Shown in pieces: positions 23,462-32,318 of a stretch of 64,000 nucleotides of DNA. The DNA comes from Nocardioides panacisoli (lineage in GTDB: Bacteria; Actinomycetota; Actinomycetes; Propionibacteriales; Nocardioidaceae). The notes beneath the pieces are model-generated. The model was given only the letters and a program-made list of their open reading frames with translations. It did not search any database and was not told where the DNA came from. Every line of letters begins with the position of its first letter. The first letter of the stretch is position 1. A program made the position numbers and the translations under genes. The DNA lies in the NCBI RefSeq assembly GCF_019448235.1, contig NZ_CP080409.1, positions 434,001 through 498,000 on the forward strand, written 5' to 3'.

Positions 23462-23989
23462 TCAGCCGATGAGCGTTGCCTTGACCTTGCCCAGCAAGGT
23501 TCGCGGCCGGGGCGTGCGGGGGGTGCTGGGCTCCGCGAGGTTGCGTCGTCGCGCTTCCAGTTCGAGACGGTGGCCGACGTGAACTGCTGGTTCGTCGAAG
23601 GCGCTGGCCAGTCCGGCTGCGAGGGCCATGGCGGCCCAGTCGTTGTGCGCGGTTGCGCGGACGGCACTGGCAACTTCCTTGGTGGGAGGGTGGTCCGTGA
23701 GGTCGTCGATTACCTTCCGAACGCCGCAGTAGATCCGGGAGGCGTGCCGCCATGCCTCGATGACGGCCTCCGCGCGGTCCTCGGGTTCGTCAGCCAGTCT
23801 CCGCTCCAACGATGCCACCAAGCGGGTGTGCCATCGAAGGAGGAGCGCATTCGCCAGGTCTTCGATGCCTTCGAAAAATGCGTCGATGCCTTCGATGTCG
23901 GTGGGAATCTGCCCGTCCTTTCGGATGAGGATCTCCTCGATCACCGTGTGCAGGACGCCGGCGCGGCTCGGCTTTGGTGGTTCCTTCAT
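23462..23989 (-). CDS. Hypothetical protein downstream of P450
   Basis: 175 aa, soluble. The start at 23989 (MKEPPKPSRAG) follows a purine-rich AAGAAGAAGAAG stretch; the longer frame upstream runs into the P450 and is not believed. Middle residues (IEAWRHASRIYCGVRKVIDDLTDHP; NDWAAMALAAGLASAFDEPAVHVGHRLELEARRRN) look helical. No motif is recognised. It lies 40 bp after the P450 stop on the same strand, so the two are probably co-transcribed. Confidence 0.6.
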   Translation of the reverse strand: MKEPPKPSRAGVLHTVIEEILIRKDGQIPTDIEGIDAFFEGIEDLANALLLRWHTRLVASLERRLADEPEDRAEAVIEAWRHASRIYCGVRKVIDDLTDHPPTKEVASAVRATAHNDWAAMALAAGLASAFDEPAVHVGHRLELEARRRNLAEPSTPRTPRPRTLLGKVKATLIG

Positions 23990-24029
23990 GGCTTCTTCTT
24001 CTTCTTGGATTGGAGGCGGTCGGCATGTC

Positions 24030-25208
24030 CTACTGCACGAGTAGCGAGGCGTAGCCGCGGATCGGGCCGGAGCGAAGGCGGACCGCTGAGTCGTGGTCGA
24101 CGTCCCAGTCACGCCGGCGGGCAAGCAGTGCCTCGAGAGCGATGCGTGCTTCGAGGCGGGCCAGGGCTGCGCCGAGGCAGAAGTGGATTCCGCGGCCGAA
24201 TGCGACCTGTCGTTCGGGGGCGCGGTGGATGTTGAAGTAGTCGGGGTCGGGGAAGGCGCGGTCGTCTCGGTTGGCCGATCCGAAGAGCAGCAACACTGTG
24301 TCGCCGGCATTCATGCGTTGCTCATGCAGGTCCGCCTGTCGGGTCAGGGTGCGGGCCAGGCCTTGGACTGGTGAGTCGTAGCGGAGCAACTCCTCCACTG
24401 CCGCTGGTATGAGCTCTGGGTTGTCGGCCAGCTGCCGTCGACTCTCGGGGTGTTGGGCGAGGACGACCGCGCTGTTGGAGAGCAGGTTGGTGGTGGTTTC
24501 GTGCCCGGCGACGAGCAGCAGCAGGCAGAAGCCGAGGAGCTCGTCCTCGCTGAGGTGCTGGCCGTCGACTTCGGCGTGAACGAGTGCGGTCATGAGGTCG
24601 TCTTGGGGGTGGGCGCGTCGCTCCTCGAGGAAAGTCTTGAAGTAGTCGTAGAGGGCGGCGGCGGCATCCAGTCCGGCACCGAACTCGCCTCTGGTGGGGT
24701 TGGACTGGATGAGCGTGGTGGACCAGGTGCGGAAGCGGTCTCGGTCCTCGCGCGGGACACCGAGCATGTCGGCGATGACGATTGCCGGGAGCGGTCCCGC
24801 GAACCCGGAGACGAAGTCCCAGGTATCGGCGTTAAGGGCTTGATCGAGGAGGTCGTCGACAAGGGTCTGGATTTGTGGCTCGAGCCCGACGATTCGGCGC
24901 GGTGTGAAGGCCTTGCTGACGAGGTGGCGCAGCTGGGTGTGCCGGGGTGGGTCGGTCATGATGAGCATTGGCAGGAACAGCTCGGTCATGTCGACTCCGG
25001 GCGGGGTCGGGAAGATCCCCGACGCCGAGGAGTACGTCGCGGGGTCGGCGAGGGCGGCGGAGACGTCCTCGTAGCGGCTGAGTACCCAGGAGTTCGCGTC
25101 CGGGGACCAGTACACAGGTGCGTTGTGGCGAAGGTCGCGGTAGACGGGGTACGGGTCTGCGATGACCTCGGGGTCGAAGGGGCTATAGGTCGGCTGCTGG
25201 TTGGTCAT
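24030..25208 (-). CDS. Cytochrome P450 (class I bacterial type)
   Basis: 392 aa. I-helix oxygen-activation motif AGHETTTN, ExxR in EELLRYDSP, and heme loop FGRGIHFCLGAAL with Cys344 as the likely axial thiolate. Start 25208 (MTNQQPTYSPFDPEV) is chosen by homology length; the frame extending to 25304 has no P450-like sequence before it. It needs an electron donor; the ferredoxin and reductase of the nearby CYP153 operon are candidates. Its substrate is unknown. A TetR gene is divergent from it. Confidence 0.9.
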   Translation of the reverse strand: MTNQQPTYSPFDPEVIADPYPVYRDLRHNAPVYWSPDANSWVLSRYEDVSAALADPATYSSASGIFPTPPGVDMTELFLPMLIMTDPPRHTQLRHLVSKAFTPRRIVGLEPQIQTLVDDLLDQALNADTWDFVSGFAGPLPAIVIADMLGVPREDRDRFRTWSTTLIQSNPTRGEFGAGLDAAAALYDYFKTFLEERRAHPQDDLMTALVHAEVDGQHLSEDELLGFCLLLLVAGHETTTNLLSNSAVVLAQHPESRRQLADNPELIPAAVEELLRYDSPVQGLARTLTRQADLHEQRMNAGDTVLLLFGSANRDDRAFPDPDYFNIHRAPERQVAFGRGIHFCLGAALARLEARIALEALLARRRDWDVDHDSAVRLRSGPIRGYASLLVQ

Positions 25209-25524
25209 GGGGACCTCTATCGGAGATCGGTTCATGTTCGTGCGTCGGCTGGGGGTTTCGGCTGGGGTCCGGAAGGTGCGCGGGTCGGATTCCGGGGTGG
25301 CCACCAGCTGCGGTCTTCGACGAGGGCTGCGCAGGCGGTGTCAGGGCGTTACCGGGCAGAGACGCAGTTCTGCTGCGCTCCACCACCGTCCCGAGCGGCG
25401 TCACGAGGAACGTGAGGGCGGCCGCGGCCACGAGCCACCCGACCACTGTCAGGACCGGAGAGCGGTGACCCGCGGTCATGACCACCGGCTCGCGCTTCGC
25501 GCGATGGTGAAGCATGCTGCGCAT
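25183..25524 (-). CDS. Possible small single-pass membrane protein
   Basis: 113 aa frame with one good hydrophobic segment (PVLTVVGWLVAAAALTFLVTPLGTVV, about residues 23-48) and a Pro/His-rich tail that overlaps the P450 start. It may be a short leader gene for the P450, or only an open frame. No relative is recognised. Confidence 0.3.
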   Translation of the reverse strand: MRSMLHHRAKREPVVMTAGHRSPVLTVVGWLVAAAALTFLVTPLGTVVERSRTASLPGNALTPPAQPSSKTAAGGHPGIRPAHLPDPSRNPQPTHEHEPISDRGPHDQPAADL

Positions 25525-25625
25525 TGACGCCCCCGGTGCTTAGAACATCAGTTTGGACTAAAAGTACAACATGAGAGACTTGGTGATGCCAGACCGTGTC
25601 CGCAGAGAGGCAGGTGAACTCAGCG
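25209..25625. other. Divergent promoter region between P450 and TetR
   Basis: 417 bp. Apart from the doubtful small membrane-protein frame it is noncoding. An AT-richer stretch near 25540-25572 (CAGTTTGGACTAAAAGTACAAC) is the likely promoter zone for the TetR gene. No clean palindrome was found. Confidence 0.4.
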
Positions 25626-26261
25626 ATGAGGAAACTCCCGGCAAAACTCGCCAGCCAGCTCTACGGAGCGGCCGAGCTCATCGCCGAGCGCGGCCTCGAC
25701 GGCACGAAGATCGAGGACATCGCGGAAGTCACGGGCATCCCCAAGGCGACGATCTACTACCACCTCGACGGCAAGAACGCGGTCCTGGAGTTCCTGCTCG
25801 GCGACCTGCTGGATCTGATAGCTGGCGCCGTAGGCGTCGCCGTTGCTACCGAGGATGACGCACGAACACGATTGAAGGCCGCTGTCGCGGCTCAACTCGG
25901 CGTCATGCTGGAGCACCCGTACCTGTGCCGCGCCCTCGTCGGCGACCTTGGGCGCGCAACCCGGCTACCCGATCTTGCCGTGGCACTGCGCACCGCCTTC
26001 TACGAGCCCATCGAGCAGCTCATGGCTGACGGAGTCCGAGACGGATCCCTCCGTCAGGTCCCCGACCCGGGAATCGTCGCTGCGAGCGTTTTCGGCGCGA
26101 TCACCGTCACCGGTCTCGGGGTCGCGGTCGAGGGCCCTTCGACCGACCCCCGGCGCGACGCGGCGCGGCTATCCGAATCGATCTGCATGTTCATCTTCGA
26201 CGGCCTCGCCATGTCCCGCCCCGGGATGCCGCCTGGCGACGCGACGAACGGCACGACCTAA
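25626..26261 (+). CDS. TetR-family regulator beside the P450
   Basis: 211 aa from ATG 25626 (a GTG at 25596 would add ten residues). The HTH is clear: LIAERGLDGTKIEDIAEVTGIPKATIYYHLDGKNAVLEFLL. The C-terminal domain has VMLEHPYLCRALVGDLGRATRLPDLAVAL and GIVAASVFGAITVTGLGVAVEG. It probably represses the divergent P450 gene. A truncated, frameshifted relative lies at 39301-39700 near the right end of the island. Confidence 0.85.
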   Translation: MRKLPAKLASQLYGAAELIAERGLDGTKIEDIAEVTGIPKATIYYHLDGKNAVLEFLLGDLLDLIAGAVGVAVATEDDARTRLKAAVAAQLGVMLEHPYLCRALVGDLGRATRLPDLAVALRTAFYEPIEQLMADGVRDGSLRQVPDPGIVAASVFGAITVTGLGVAVEGPSTDPRRDAARLSESICMFIFDGLAMSRPGMPPGDATNGTT

Positions 26262-26399
26262 CCGGGCGACCGCCCGTGGGCCGCTTCATCATGGAGACAG
26301 CGCGCCTCCAGGATATCGACGCGGCGCAGGTGTTGCCCGAGTGCGCCTTCGAACCCAGCCTGAGTTCACGAGCCGAACACCGAGTCCGAGCCCTACCCG

Positions 26400-26413
26400 C
26401 GGTAGTACTACCG
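26400..26413. promoter_or_regulatory. 14-bp perfect palindrome in the TetR-AraC gap
   Basis: CGGTAGTACTACCG reads the same on both strands. It lies in the 257-bp gap between the TetR stop and the convergent AraC stop, so it may be a protein-binding site or part of an RNA hairpin. Confidence 0.45.
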
Positions 26414-26518
26414 GTCGTCGTACTGACTGACCCATGGGGATCTGTGCGAACTCCCGTTCGGTCTGGCTACCTGTGTCCCGTTCGTGACAGGTGAGCGATT
26501 GTCGTATCAAGGTCGTGA

Positions 26519-27574
26519 TCAGCGGGGTGGAACGTGGTGGCCACTCGTCTCCGACTCTGTCCGAATGCGGCGACCCGCTCGGCGGAATTCGCCCGGCGAC
26601 TGCCCGGTCCAGCGTTTGAAGGCATGGGAGAAGTTGCCCACGTCGCCGTAACCGAGGTCGATGGCGATCTGGCTGATGGGCAGCGTGGGGTCGAGGAGGC
26701 GCACGATGGCACGCTCGCGGAGTATCGTCTGGCGTACCTCGCGAAAAGTCGTGCCCTCGGCGTCGAGGCGCCGCTTCACGGTGCTCACCGACATCCCCAA
26801 GGTGGCCGCGACCTCATTGCGGCCACTGTGGTCAGGGTTCTCCTCGATCGCCCGCCTGACGGTCTCGGTGACGCTGGTGGGTGTCTTGTCGCGCTCGAGC
26901 GTGCGGCGCAGTTCAGTGATGGCCATGCGGTAGGCGACCGGGTCCGGGAACCGGCAGGGTGCTGAGAGGGTGTCGACGGGCACGTCGATGAACGAGGTAC
27001 GTGCGTCGAAGACCAGGCGTCCGGCGATGGTGTCGGGCTGCGGCGTCGAACTCCTGGGAGCCTCCCAGGCCAGGTGCAGCGTCACGGCGGGTAGCTCTCC
27101 GGCCAGCATGTCGAGCAGCCGTAGCAGTGCTGCTCCTCCGTAGGCGATGACGAGGCAATCGAGAGCGGGGTCGCCGGTGTGCCCGGTGAGCCCCACCGTC
27201 AAGCCGGCGGAACTCTGGTGGAAGTGGGGCCGGAGGCTTCCCGAGATGACCGGGAGGTAGCCGAGGAGCTCGAAGACCTCGGCCACGGAAGCGGCACTGA
27301 CCAGCGGCAGGCTCAGGGGTCCGAAGGAAGTCAGCTGCGCCTGTTCGGCGAAGGCGAGTCCGAAGCGGGTCGCGCGGTCGGGATCGAGGTCGGGGTACAC
27401 CTCGCGAAACCATCGGATCGGCACCTGCTGGTCGCGTCTGACCAGTTCGAGTTCCGACCAACCCTCGCGGTCCACGATGCGACGGAAGTGGGCGACGGCG
27501 TCAGGTTGGAGGGCATCGCTGTTGAGGAGCTGGACGAAAGCCAGGGGAGGTACACCGGCTTCCTCGCGTCTCAC
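26519..27574 (-). CDS. AraC-family regulator, probable activator of the CYP153 operon
   Basis: 351 aa. The N-terminal two thirds is an Arabinose_bd/OruR-like effector domain (RDQQVPIRWFREVYPDLDPDRATRFGLAFAEQAQLTSFGPLSLPL). The C terminus (about 245-340) is a double HTH with LGMSVSTVKRRLDAEGTTFREVRQ and IAIDLGYGDVGNFSHAFKRWTGQSPGEFRR. It is divergent from ferredoxin-CYP153 with about 100 bp between them. The same regulator-ferredoxin-CYP153-reductase layout is known from Alcanivorax alkane operons, suggesting activation by alkanes or their oxidation products. Confidence 0.88.
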   Translation of the reverse strand: MRREEAGVPPLAFVQLLNSDALQPDAVAHFRRIVDREGWSELELVRRDQQVPIRWFREVYPDLDPDRATRFGLAFAEQAQLTSFGPLSLPLVSAASVAEVFELLGYLPVISGSLRPHFHQSSAGLTVGLTGHTGDPALDCLVIAYGGAALLRLLDMLAGELPAVTLHLAWEAPRSSTPQPDTIAGRLVFDARTSFIDVPVDTLSAPCRFPDPVAYRMAITELRRTLERDKTPTSVTETVRRAIEENPDHSGRNEVAATLGMSVSTVKRRLDAEGTTFREVRQTILRERAIVRLLDPTLPISQIAIDLGYGDVGNFSHAFKRWTGQSPGEFRRAGRRIRTESETSGHHVPPR

Positions 27575-27678
27575 CCAGCCTCCTGAGCCGAATTCACAAA
27601 ATTCTGACGCGGGTGACCATAGCCACTTCGTGGGCTCGCCGCCAAGACTGGCACCAGTTTCGAGTGAGGAGTTTCGCG

Positions 27679-27999
27679 ATGTCAGTAGTCACCTTCATCT
27701 CTCACGGCGGGGAGAAGCACGAGGCGCCGCTGGAGGACGGCGAGTCCCTCATGCAGATCGCCGTGAGCAACATGATCCCGGGCATCGACGGCGACTGCGG
27801 CGGGGAGGCGGCGTGCGGCACCTGCCACGTGGTGGTCGACGACGCATGGGTCGACGTGGTCGGACGGTCCACCCAGGTCGAGGAGGAGATGCTGTCGATG
27901 AACCCCGAGCGCGAGGCGACCTCGCGGCTGTCGTGCCAGATGAGGATGAGTGAGAGCTGCGATGGCCTGGTCGTCCGGCTCCCCGAGTTCCAGATGTGA
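27679..27999 (+). CDS. 2Fe-2S ferredoxin, electron donor to CYP153
   Basis: 106 aa adrenodoxin/putidaredoxin-type ferredoxin. Cluster ligands are Cys40, Cys46, Cys49 (CGGEAACGTC) and Cys86 (RLSCQM). Start 27679 (MSVVTFISHG) is chosen by family length; the upstream in-frame codons give no ferredoxin sequence. It carries electrons from the FAD reductase at 29419 to the CYP153 at 28022. The three genes are adjacent and in one direction. Confidence 0.93.
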   Translation: MSVVTFISHGGEKHEAPLEDGESLMQIAVSNMIPGIDGDCGGEAACGTCHVVVDDAWVDVVGRSTQVEEEMLSMNPEREATSRLSCQMRMSESCDGLVVRLPEFQM

Positions 28000-28021
28000 C
28001 CTGCGAGAGGACACCGACACC

Positions 28022-29422
28022 ATGACGACATTGACGGCCGTGACCGACGCGATGACCGAGCGAGCTCAATCCTTGGTCCCGATGGAGCTCCAGATCCGCG
28101 GTGCCCACCTCTACGACAGGGCCCGCCGCTTCGTGACGCGGACCAACGGGCAGAAGATCTTCGTCGAGCGGCCCATCCCGCCCGTGGACGAGGTTGCTCT
28201 GGCCGACATCGACCTGAGCAACCCGTTCCTGTACCGGCAGGGCAAGTGGCAGTCCTACTTCGAGCGGGTGCGGAACGAGGCGCCCGTCCACTTCCAGGCC
28301 AACAGCCCCTTCGGTCCGTTCTGGTCGGTGACGCGACACGCCGACATCATTGCGGTCGACAAGGACCACGAGACCTTCTCGGCCGAGCCGTTCATCATCA
28401 TCGGCGAGCCTCCGCGGTTCATGGATGTGGCCATGTTCATCGCCATGGATCCGCCCAAGCACGACCGGCAGCGCGCGGCCGTGCAGGGTGTCGTGGCTCC
28501 CAAGAACCTGCGGGAGATGGAGGCGCTGATCCGCTCCCGCGTCCAAGAGGTGCTCGACGGCCTCCCGGTCGGTGAGCCCTTCAACTGGGTCGACCTGGTC
28601 TCCATCGAGTTGACGGCCCGCATGCTGGCCACGTTGCTGGACTTCCCCTACGACCAGCGTCGCAAGCTGGTGGAGTGGTCGGACCTGGCCAGCTCCATGG
28701 AGCAGGCCAACGGTGGCCCCTCGGACAACGACAAGATCTTTCGCGGATTCGTCGACGCGGCGCGGGGGCTCAGTGCCCTGTGGCGCGACAAGCAGGCCCG
28801 CCTCGCGGCGGGTGAGGAGCCTGGCTTCGATTTGATCACGATGTTGCAGAGCAACGAGGACACCAAGGACTTGATCGACCGCCCGATGGAGTTCTTGGGC
28901 AACCTCGTCCTGCTGATCGTGGGAGGCAACGACACCACACGGAACTCCATGAGCGGTGGGGTGCTGGCCCTCAACCAGTTCCCGGACCAGTTCGAGAAGC
29001 TCAAGGCGAACCCGGACCTGATTCCGAATATGGTCTCGGAGATCATCCGGTGGCAGACCCCGTTGGCCTACATGCGCCGGGTGGCCAAGAAGGACACGAT
29101 CCTCAACGGCCAGTTCATCCGCAAGGGGGACAAGGTGGTCATGTGGTATGCCTCGGGCAACCGTGACGAGCGTGTCTTCGACCGACCCGATGACCTCATC
29201 ATCGACCGCGGCAACGCGCGCAACCACATCTCGTTCGGCTTCGGTGTCCACCGGTGCATGGGCAACCGGCTCGCAGAGCTGCAGCTGCGCATCCTCTGGG
29301 AGGAGCTGCTGCCTCGCTTCGAGAAGATCGAGGTCGTTGCCGAGCCGGAGTATGTCCAGTCGAACTTCGTGCGCGGGATCAGCAGGTTGATGGTCGAGCT
29401 GACTCCCAAGACCGCCGGGTGA
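28022..29422 (+). CDS. CYP153-family cytochrome P450, alkane/fatty-chain terminal hydroxylase
   Basis: 466 aa. The I-helix reads LIVGGNDTTRNSMSGGVLALNQFP and the heme loop SFGFGVHRCMGNRLAELQLRILWEE (Cys412), both hallmark sequences of CYP153. ExxR is in SEIIRWQTP. CYP153 enzymes hydroxylate the terminal carbon of medium-chain alkanes, cycloalkanes or fatty acids using O2 and ferredoxin. GAGAGG precedes the ATG at 28022. It lies 22 bp after the ferredoxin, and its stop overlaps the reductase GTG, so the electron-transfer chain is translated as a unit. Confidence 0.92.
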   Translation: MTTLTAVTDAMTERAQSLVPMELQIRGAHLYDRARRFVTRTNGQKIFVERPIPPVDEVALADIDLSNPFLYRQGKWQSYFERVRNEAPVHFQANSPFGPFWSVTRHADIIAVDKDHETFSAEPFIIIGEPPRFMDVAMFIAMDPPKHDRQRAAVQGVVAPKNLREMEALIRSRVQEVLDGLPVGEPFNWVDLVSIELTARMLATLLDFPYDQRRKLVEWSDLASSMEQANGGPSDNDKIFRGFVDAARGLSALWRDKQARLAAGEEPGFDLITMLQSNEDTKDLIDRPMEFLGNLVLLIVGGNDTTRNSMSGGVLALNQFPDQFEKLKANPDLIPNMVSEIIRWQTPLAYMRRVAKKDTILNGQFIRKGDKVVMWYASGNRDERVFDRPDDLIIDRGNARNHISFGFGVHRCMGNRLAELQLRILWEELLPRFEKIEVVAEPEYVQSNFVRGISRLMVELTPKTAG

Positions 29423-30621
29423 CCCGGGGGAGGGCTCTCGTCGTGGGAGCCAGTCATGCGGGGGCCCAGGTAGCGGCCAGCCTGCGTCAGGAGGGCTGGG
29501 ACGGAGAGGTCGTCCTGATCGGGGACGAAGCGGCGCTGCCCTACCAGCGCCCTCCGCTCTCCAAGGCGTACCTCGCGGGCAGGAGCAGCCTGCAGGAGCT
29601 CGCGATCCGCAAGGCGGAGTTCTACGCCAAGCAGGAGATCCGACTGGTGCGAGCAACCGTGACCGGCATCGATCGAGCTGCCGGATGCGTCGTGACGAGC
29701 GAGGGCGAGACGCTGGAGTACGGCGGCCTGGCCCTGTGCACGGGTGGCCGCGCGTGCAGGCTGAGCCTGCCTGGCAGCGACCTCCCCGGGGTTCACTATC
29801 TCCGGACGTTTGCCGACGTCGAGGTGATCCGCGAGTCGGCCTTGCCCGGTCGCCACGCTGTCGTCATCGGCGGCGGCTATATCGGTCTGGAGACAGCCGC
29901 GTCCCTGCGGGCGCTGGGGCTCGAGGTGACCGTCCTGGAGGCTGCCGAGCGCGTGCTCGAGAGGGTCACTGCCCCCGAGGTGTCGACCTTCTACGAGCGG
30001 CTGCACCGAGAGGCAGGTGTGGTCGTCCGGACGGGTGCTCTCGTGGAGGGTCTGGTCGGCGAGCTGCGCGTCATGGAGGTGATTCTGGTCGGCGGTGAGC
30101 GAATCCCGACCGACCTGGTGATCGTGGGCGTGGGACTTCTCCCGAACACCGAGCTTGCTGCCGACGCGGGCCTGGATGTCGAAGACGGGATCGTCATCGA
30201 CGACCACGCTCGCACCAGCGATGCCCAGATCGTGGCCGCGGGGGATTGCGCCAGCCATTGGATGGCTCGCTACGAGAGGCTCGTCAGGCTGGAATCCGTG
30301 CCGAGCGCTGCAGAACAGGCGAAAACGGCAGCGGCTACGCTGTGTGGCCGAGAGCGACCCATTGCTGGCCTGCCGTGGTTCTGGTCCGACCAATACGACG
30401 TCAAGTTGCAGATCGCCGGATTGAACACCGGGTACGACGAGGTCGTGATCAACGGTGACCCGGCTGGTGGGCGCGATTTCACCTGCTACTACCTCCAGCG
30501 GGGCCGGCTGCTCGCCGCGGACTGCGTGAACCGCCCACGAGACTTCGTGTGGGCCAAGCAGGCACTCGGCAAAGGGCTCCCGGTCGACCGAGCCCAACTC
30601 GAGGATCGGGTCGCGTCCTGA
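29419..30621 (+). CDS. FAD/NAD(P)H ferredoxin reductase
   Basis: 400 aa pyridine nucleotide-disulfide oxidoreductase of the rhodocoxin/putidaredoxin-reductase type. FAD motif ALVVGASHAGAQVA at the N terminus, PYQRPPLSKAYL, a second dinucleotide fold VVIGGGYIGLETAASL near residue 150, and VAAGDCASH before the C-terminal reductase domain (LPWFWSDQYDVKLQIAG). It passes electrons from NAD(P)H to the ferredoxin. The GTG start overlaps the CYP153 stop (GTGA). Confidence 0.93.
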   Translation: MTRGRALVVGASHAGAQVAASLRQEGWDGEVVLIGDEAALPYQRPPLSKAYLAGRSSLQELAIRKAEFYAKQEIRLVRATVTGIDRAAGCVVTSEGETLEYGGLALCTGGRACRLSLPGSDLPGVHYLRTFADVEVIRESALPGRHAVVIGGGYIGLETAASLRALGLEVTVLEAAERVLERVTAPEVSTFYERLHREAGVVVRTGALVEGLVGELRVMEVILVGGERIPTDLVIVGVGLLPNTELAADAGLDVEDGIVIDDHARTSDAQIVAAGDCASHWMARYERLVRLESVPSAAEQAKTAAATLCGRERPIAGLPWFWSDQYDVKLQIAGLNTGYDEVVINGDPAGGRDFTCYYLQRGRLLAADCVNRPRDFVWAKQALGKGLPVDRAQLEDRVAS

Positions 30622-30801
30622 TCCGGGCGCGTGGTGCCGCGAGCACGGCGTGACCCCCCGCCGGGCTCGTTCGCCAGCGAGACCGCCACTTCCGCCTCCC
30701 CCTTGGCCCGGGTCGCGGAGTGGTCCGTGACCGCAAGCGTCTGACATCGGAACTCTGCCTCGCCCACTCGGGCACCGCCCCTACAGCAGAAGGAATACTC
30801 C

Positions 30802-32310
30802 GTGAACCCTCCGCCAGCCCCTACCCTGGACATCCGCCGACCCGCCAGCGGCGAGGCGCTCAGATCGATCCCTGTCGACGACGCCGACCGCGTGCATGCC
30901 ATGGCCCAGGACCTGCGCTCGGCGCAGATCGCGTGGCGCGACCTGGGACCCGATGGCCGAGCCGGCTGGCTGCGCAGGTGGAGAGCCTGGATCCTCGATC
31001 ACACCGACGAGCTCACCGACCTGCTCGTCGCGGAAACGGGCAAGGTCCGACCCGACGCCTTGGTCGAGACCACCGCGTCGTGCGAGTTCATCTCCTTCTA
31101 CGCCGATCACGCCAATCAGTTCCTCGCGCCCGAGCGGGTCGCCTCCACCGGCCTGCTCAGCCTGCCCAAGCGGCTCACCCGCAGCTACCGACCCCATCCA
31201 CTGGTGGGGCTCATCGTCCCGTGGAACTTCCCCATCACCCTGTTCCTGATGGACGCAGCGCCGGCACTGGCTGCCGGGTGCGCAGTGCTGACGAAGTCAT
31301 CGGAGGTGACGCCACTGACCTGCGCCCGCGTCATCGAAGGCTGGCAGGAGATCGGCGCCCCCCCGGTCCTCCAGCACGTCTCCGGCGCCGGTGACACCGG
31401 AGAGGCGGTGGTGGAAGCGGTCGACTTCGTGCAGTTCACCGGCTCGACCGCCACGGGCCGCCGGGTGGCGATGCGGTGCGCCGAGCTCCTCAAGCCGGTC
31501 AGCCTGGAGCTGGGTGGCAAGGACGCTGCCATCGTTCTCGAGGATGCCGACCTGGATCGGGCGGCGCACGGCATCGTGTGGGGCGGCATCTTCAACTCGG
31601 GCCAGGTCTGCATCTCCGTCGAGCGGGTCTACGTGGTGGACGCCGTCCACGACGAACTGGTGGCGAAGGTGGCCGCGGCCCTCGGAGCGCTGAAGCAGGG
31701 CTCCGGAGCCCGCGACGACGTAGGCGCGATGGTGACACGGGCGCAGGTGGACACCGTCGAGAGGCACGTCCGCGAGGCTCGGGCGTGCGGGGCACGTGTG
31801 CTGGTCGGCGGAGAGCGCGGCGACGGAGGCAACTTCTTCGCGCCCACGCTGCTGGTCGACGTCGATCACAGCATGTCCTGCATGACCGAGGAGACGTTCG
31901 GACCCACGCTGCCGATCATGCGAGTGGCTGACGAGGCTGAGGCGATCGCGTTGGCGAACGACTCCGCCTACGGTCTCTCGGCCACGGTGTGGACGCGCGA
32001 CACGGCCCGGGCCCGGCGCATCGCCGATCAGCTCGACGTCGGAGCGGTCAACATCAACGACGTCTTCAGCAACCTGTTCGCCGTGGGTCTCCCGCACAAC
32101 GGATGGAAGTCCTCCGGTCTCGGAGCACGCCTCGGCGGCGCCCAGGGCCTTCGAAAGTACTGCCGCGTCCAGGCGATCACCGAGCCGCGGCTCCCGCTCA
32201 CCACGAAAGAACTCACCTGGTACCCGTACTCCGCCCGACGTACGGCCATCGCCGGACGCGTGCTGCGTCTGGCCGCCGGACGCGGCCTGCGGCAGCGTCT
32301 CGGTCTCTGA
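30802..32310 (+). CDS. Aldehyde dehydrogenase (NAD(P)-dependent)
   Basis: 502 aa ALDH-superfamily enzyme. Cofactor loop GLIVPWNFPITL, catalytic general base Glu236 in LELGGKDAAIV and nucleophile Cys270 in FNSGQVCISVERV. It oxidises aldehydes to acids, and by context the fatty aldehyde formed from the CYP153 alcohol product. The C-terminal 40 residues (WYPYSARRTAIAGRVLRLAAGRGLRQRLGL) are basic and could be a membrane-associating tail. It lies 180 bp after the reductase, which may hold an internal promoter, and just before the SDR gene. Confidence 0.9.
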   Translation: MNPPPAPTLDIRRPASGEALRSIPVDDADRVHAMAQDLRSAQIAWRDLGPDGRAGWLRRWRAWILDHTDELTDLLVAETGKVRPDALVETTASCEFISFYADHANQFLAPERVASTGLLSLPKRLTRSYRPHPLVGLIVPWNFPITLFLMDAAPALAAGCAVLTKSSEVTPLTCARVIEGWQEIGAPPVLQHVSGAGDTGEAVVEAVDFVQFTGSTATGRRVAMRCAELLKPVSLELGGKDAAIVLEDADLDRAAHGIVWGGIFNSGQVCISVERVYVVDAVHDELVAKVAAALGALKQGSGARDDVGAMVTRAQVDTVERHVREARACGARVLVGGERGDGGNFFAPTLLVDVDHSMSCMTEETFGPTLPIMRVADEAEAIALANDSAYGLSATVWTRDTARARRIADQLDVGAVNINDVFSNLFAVGLPHNGWKSSGLGARLGGAQGLRKYCRVQAITEPRLPLTTKELTWYPYSARRTAIAGRVLRLAAGRGLRQRLGL

Positions 32311-32318
32311 GAGGAAGA

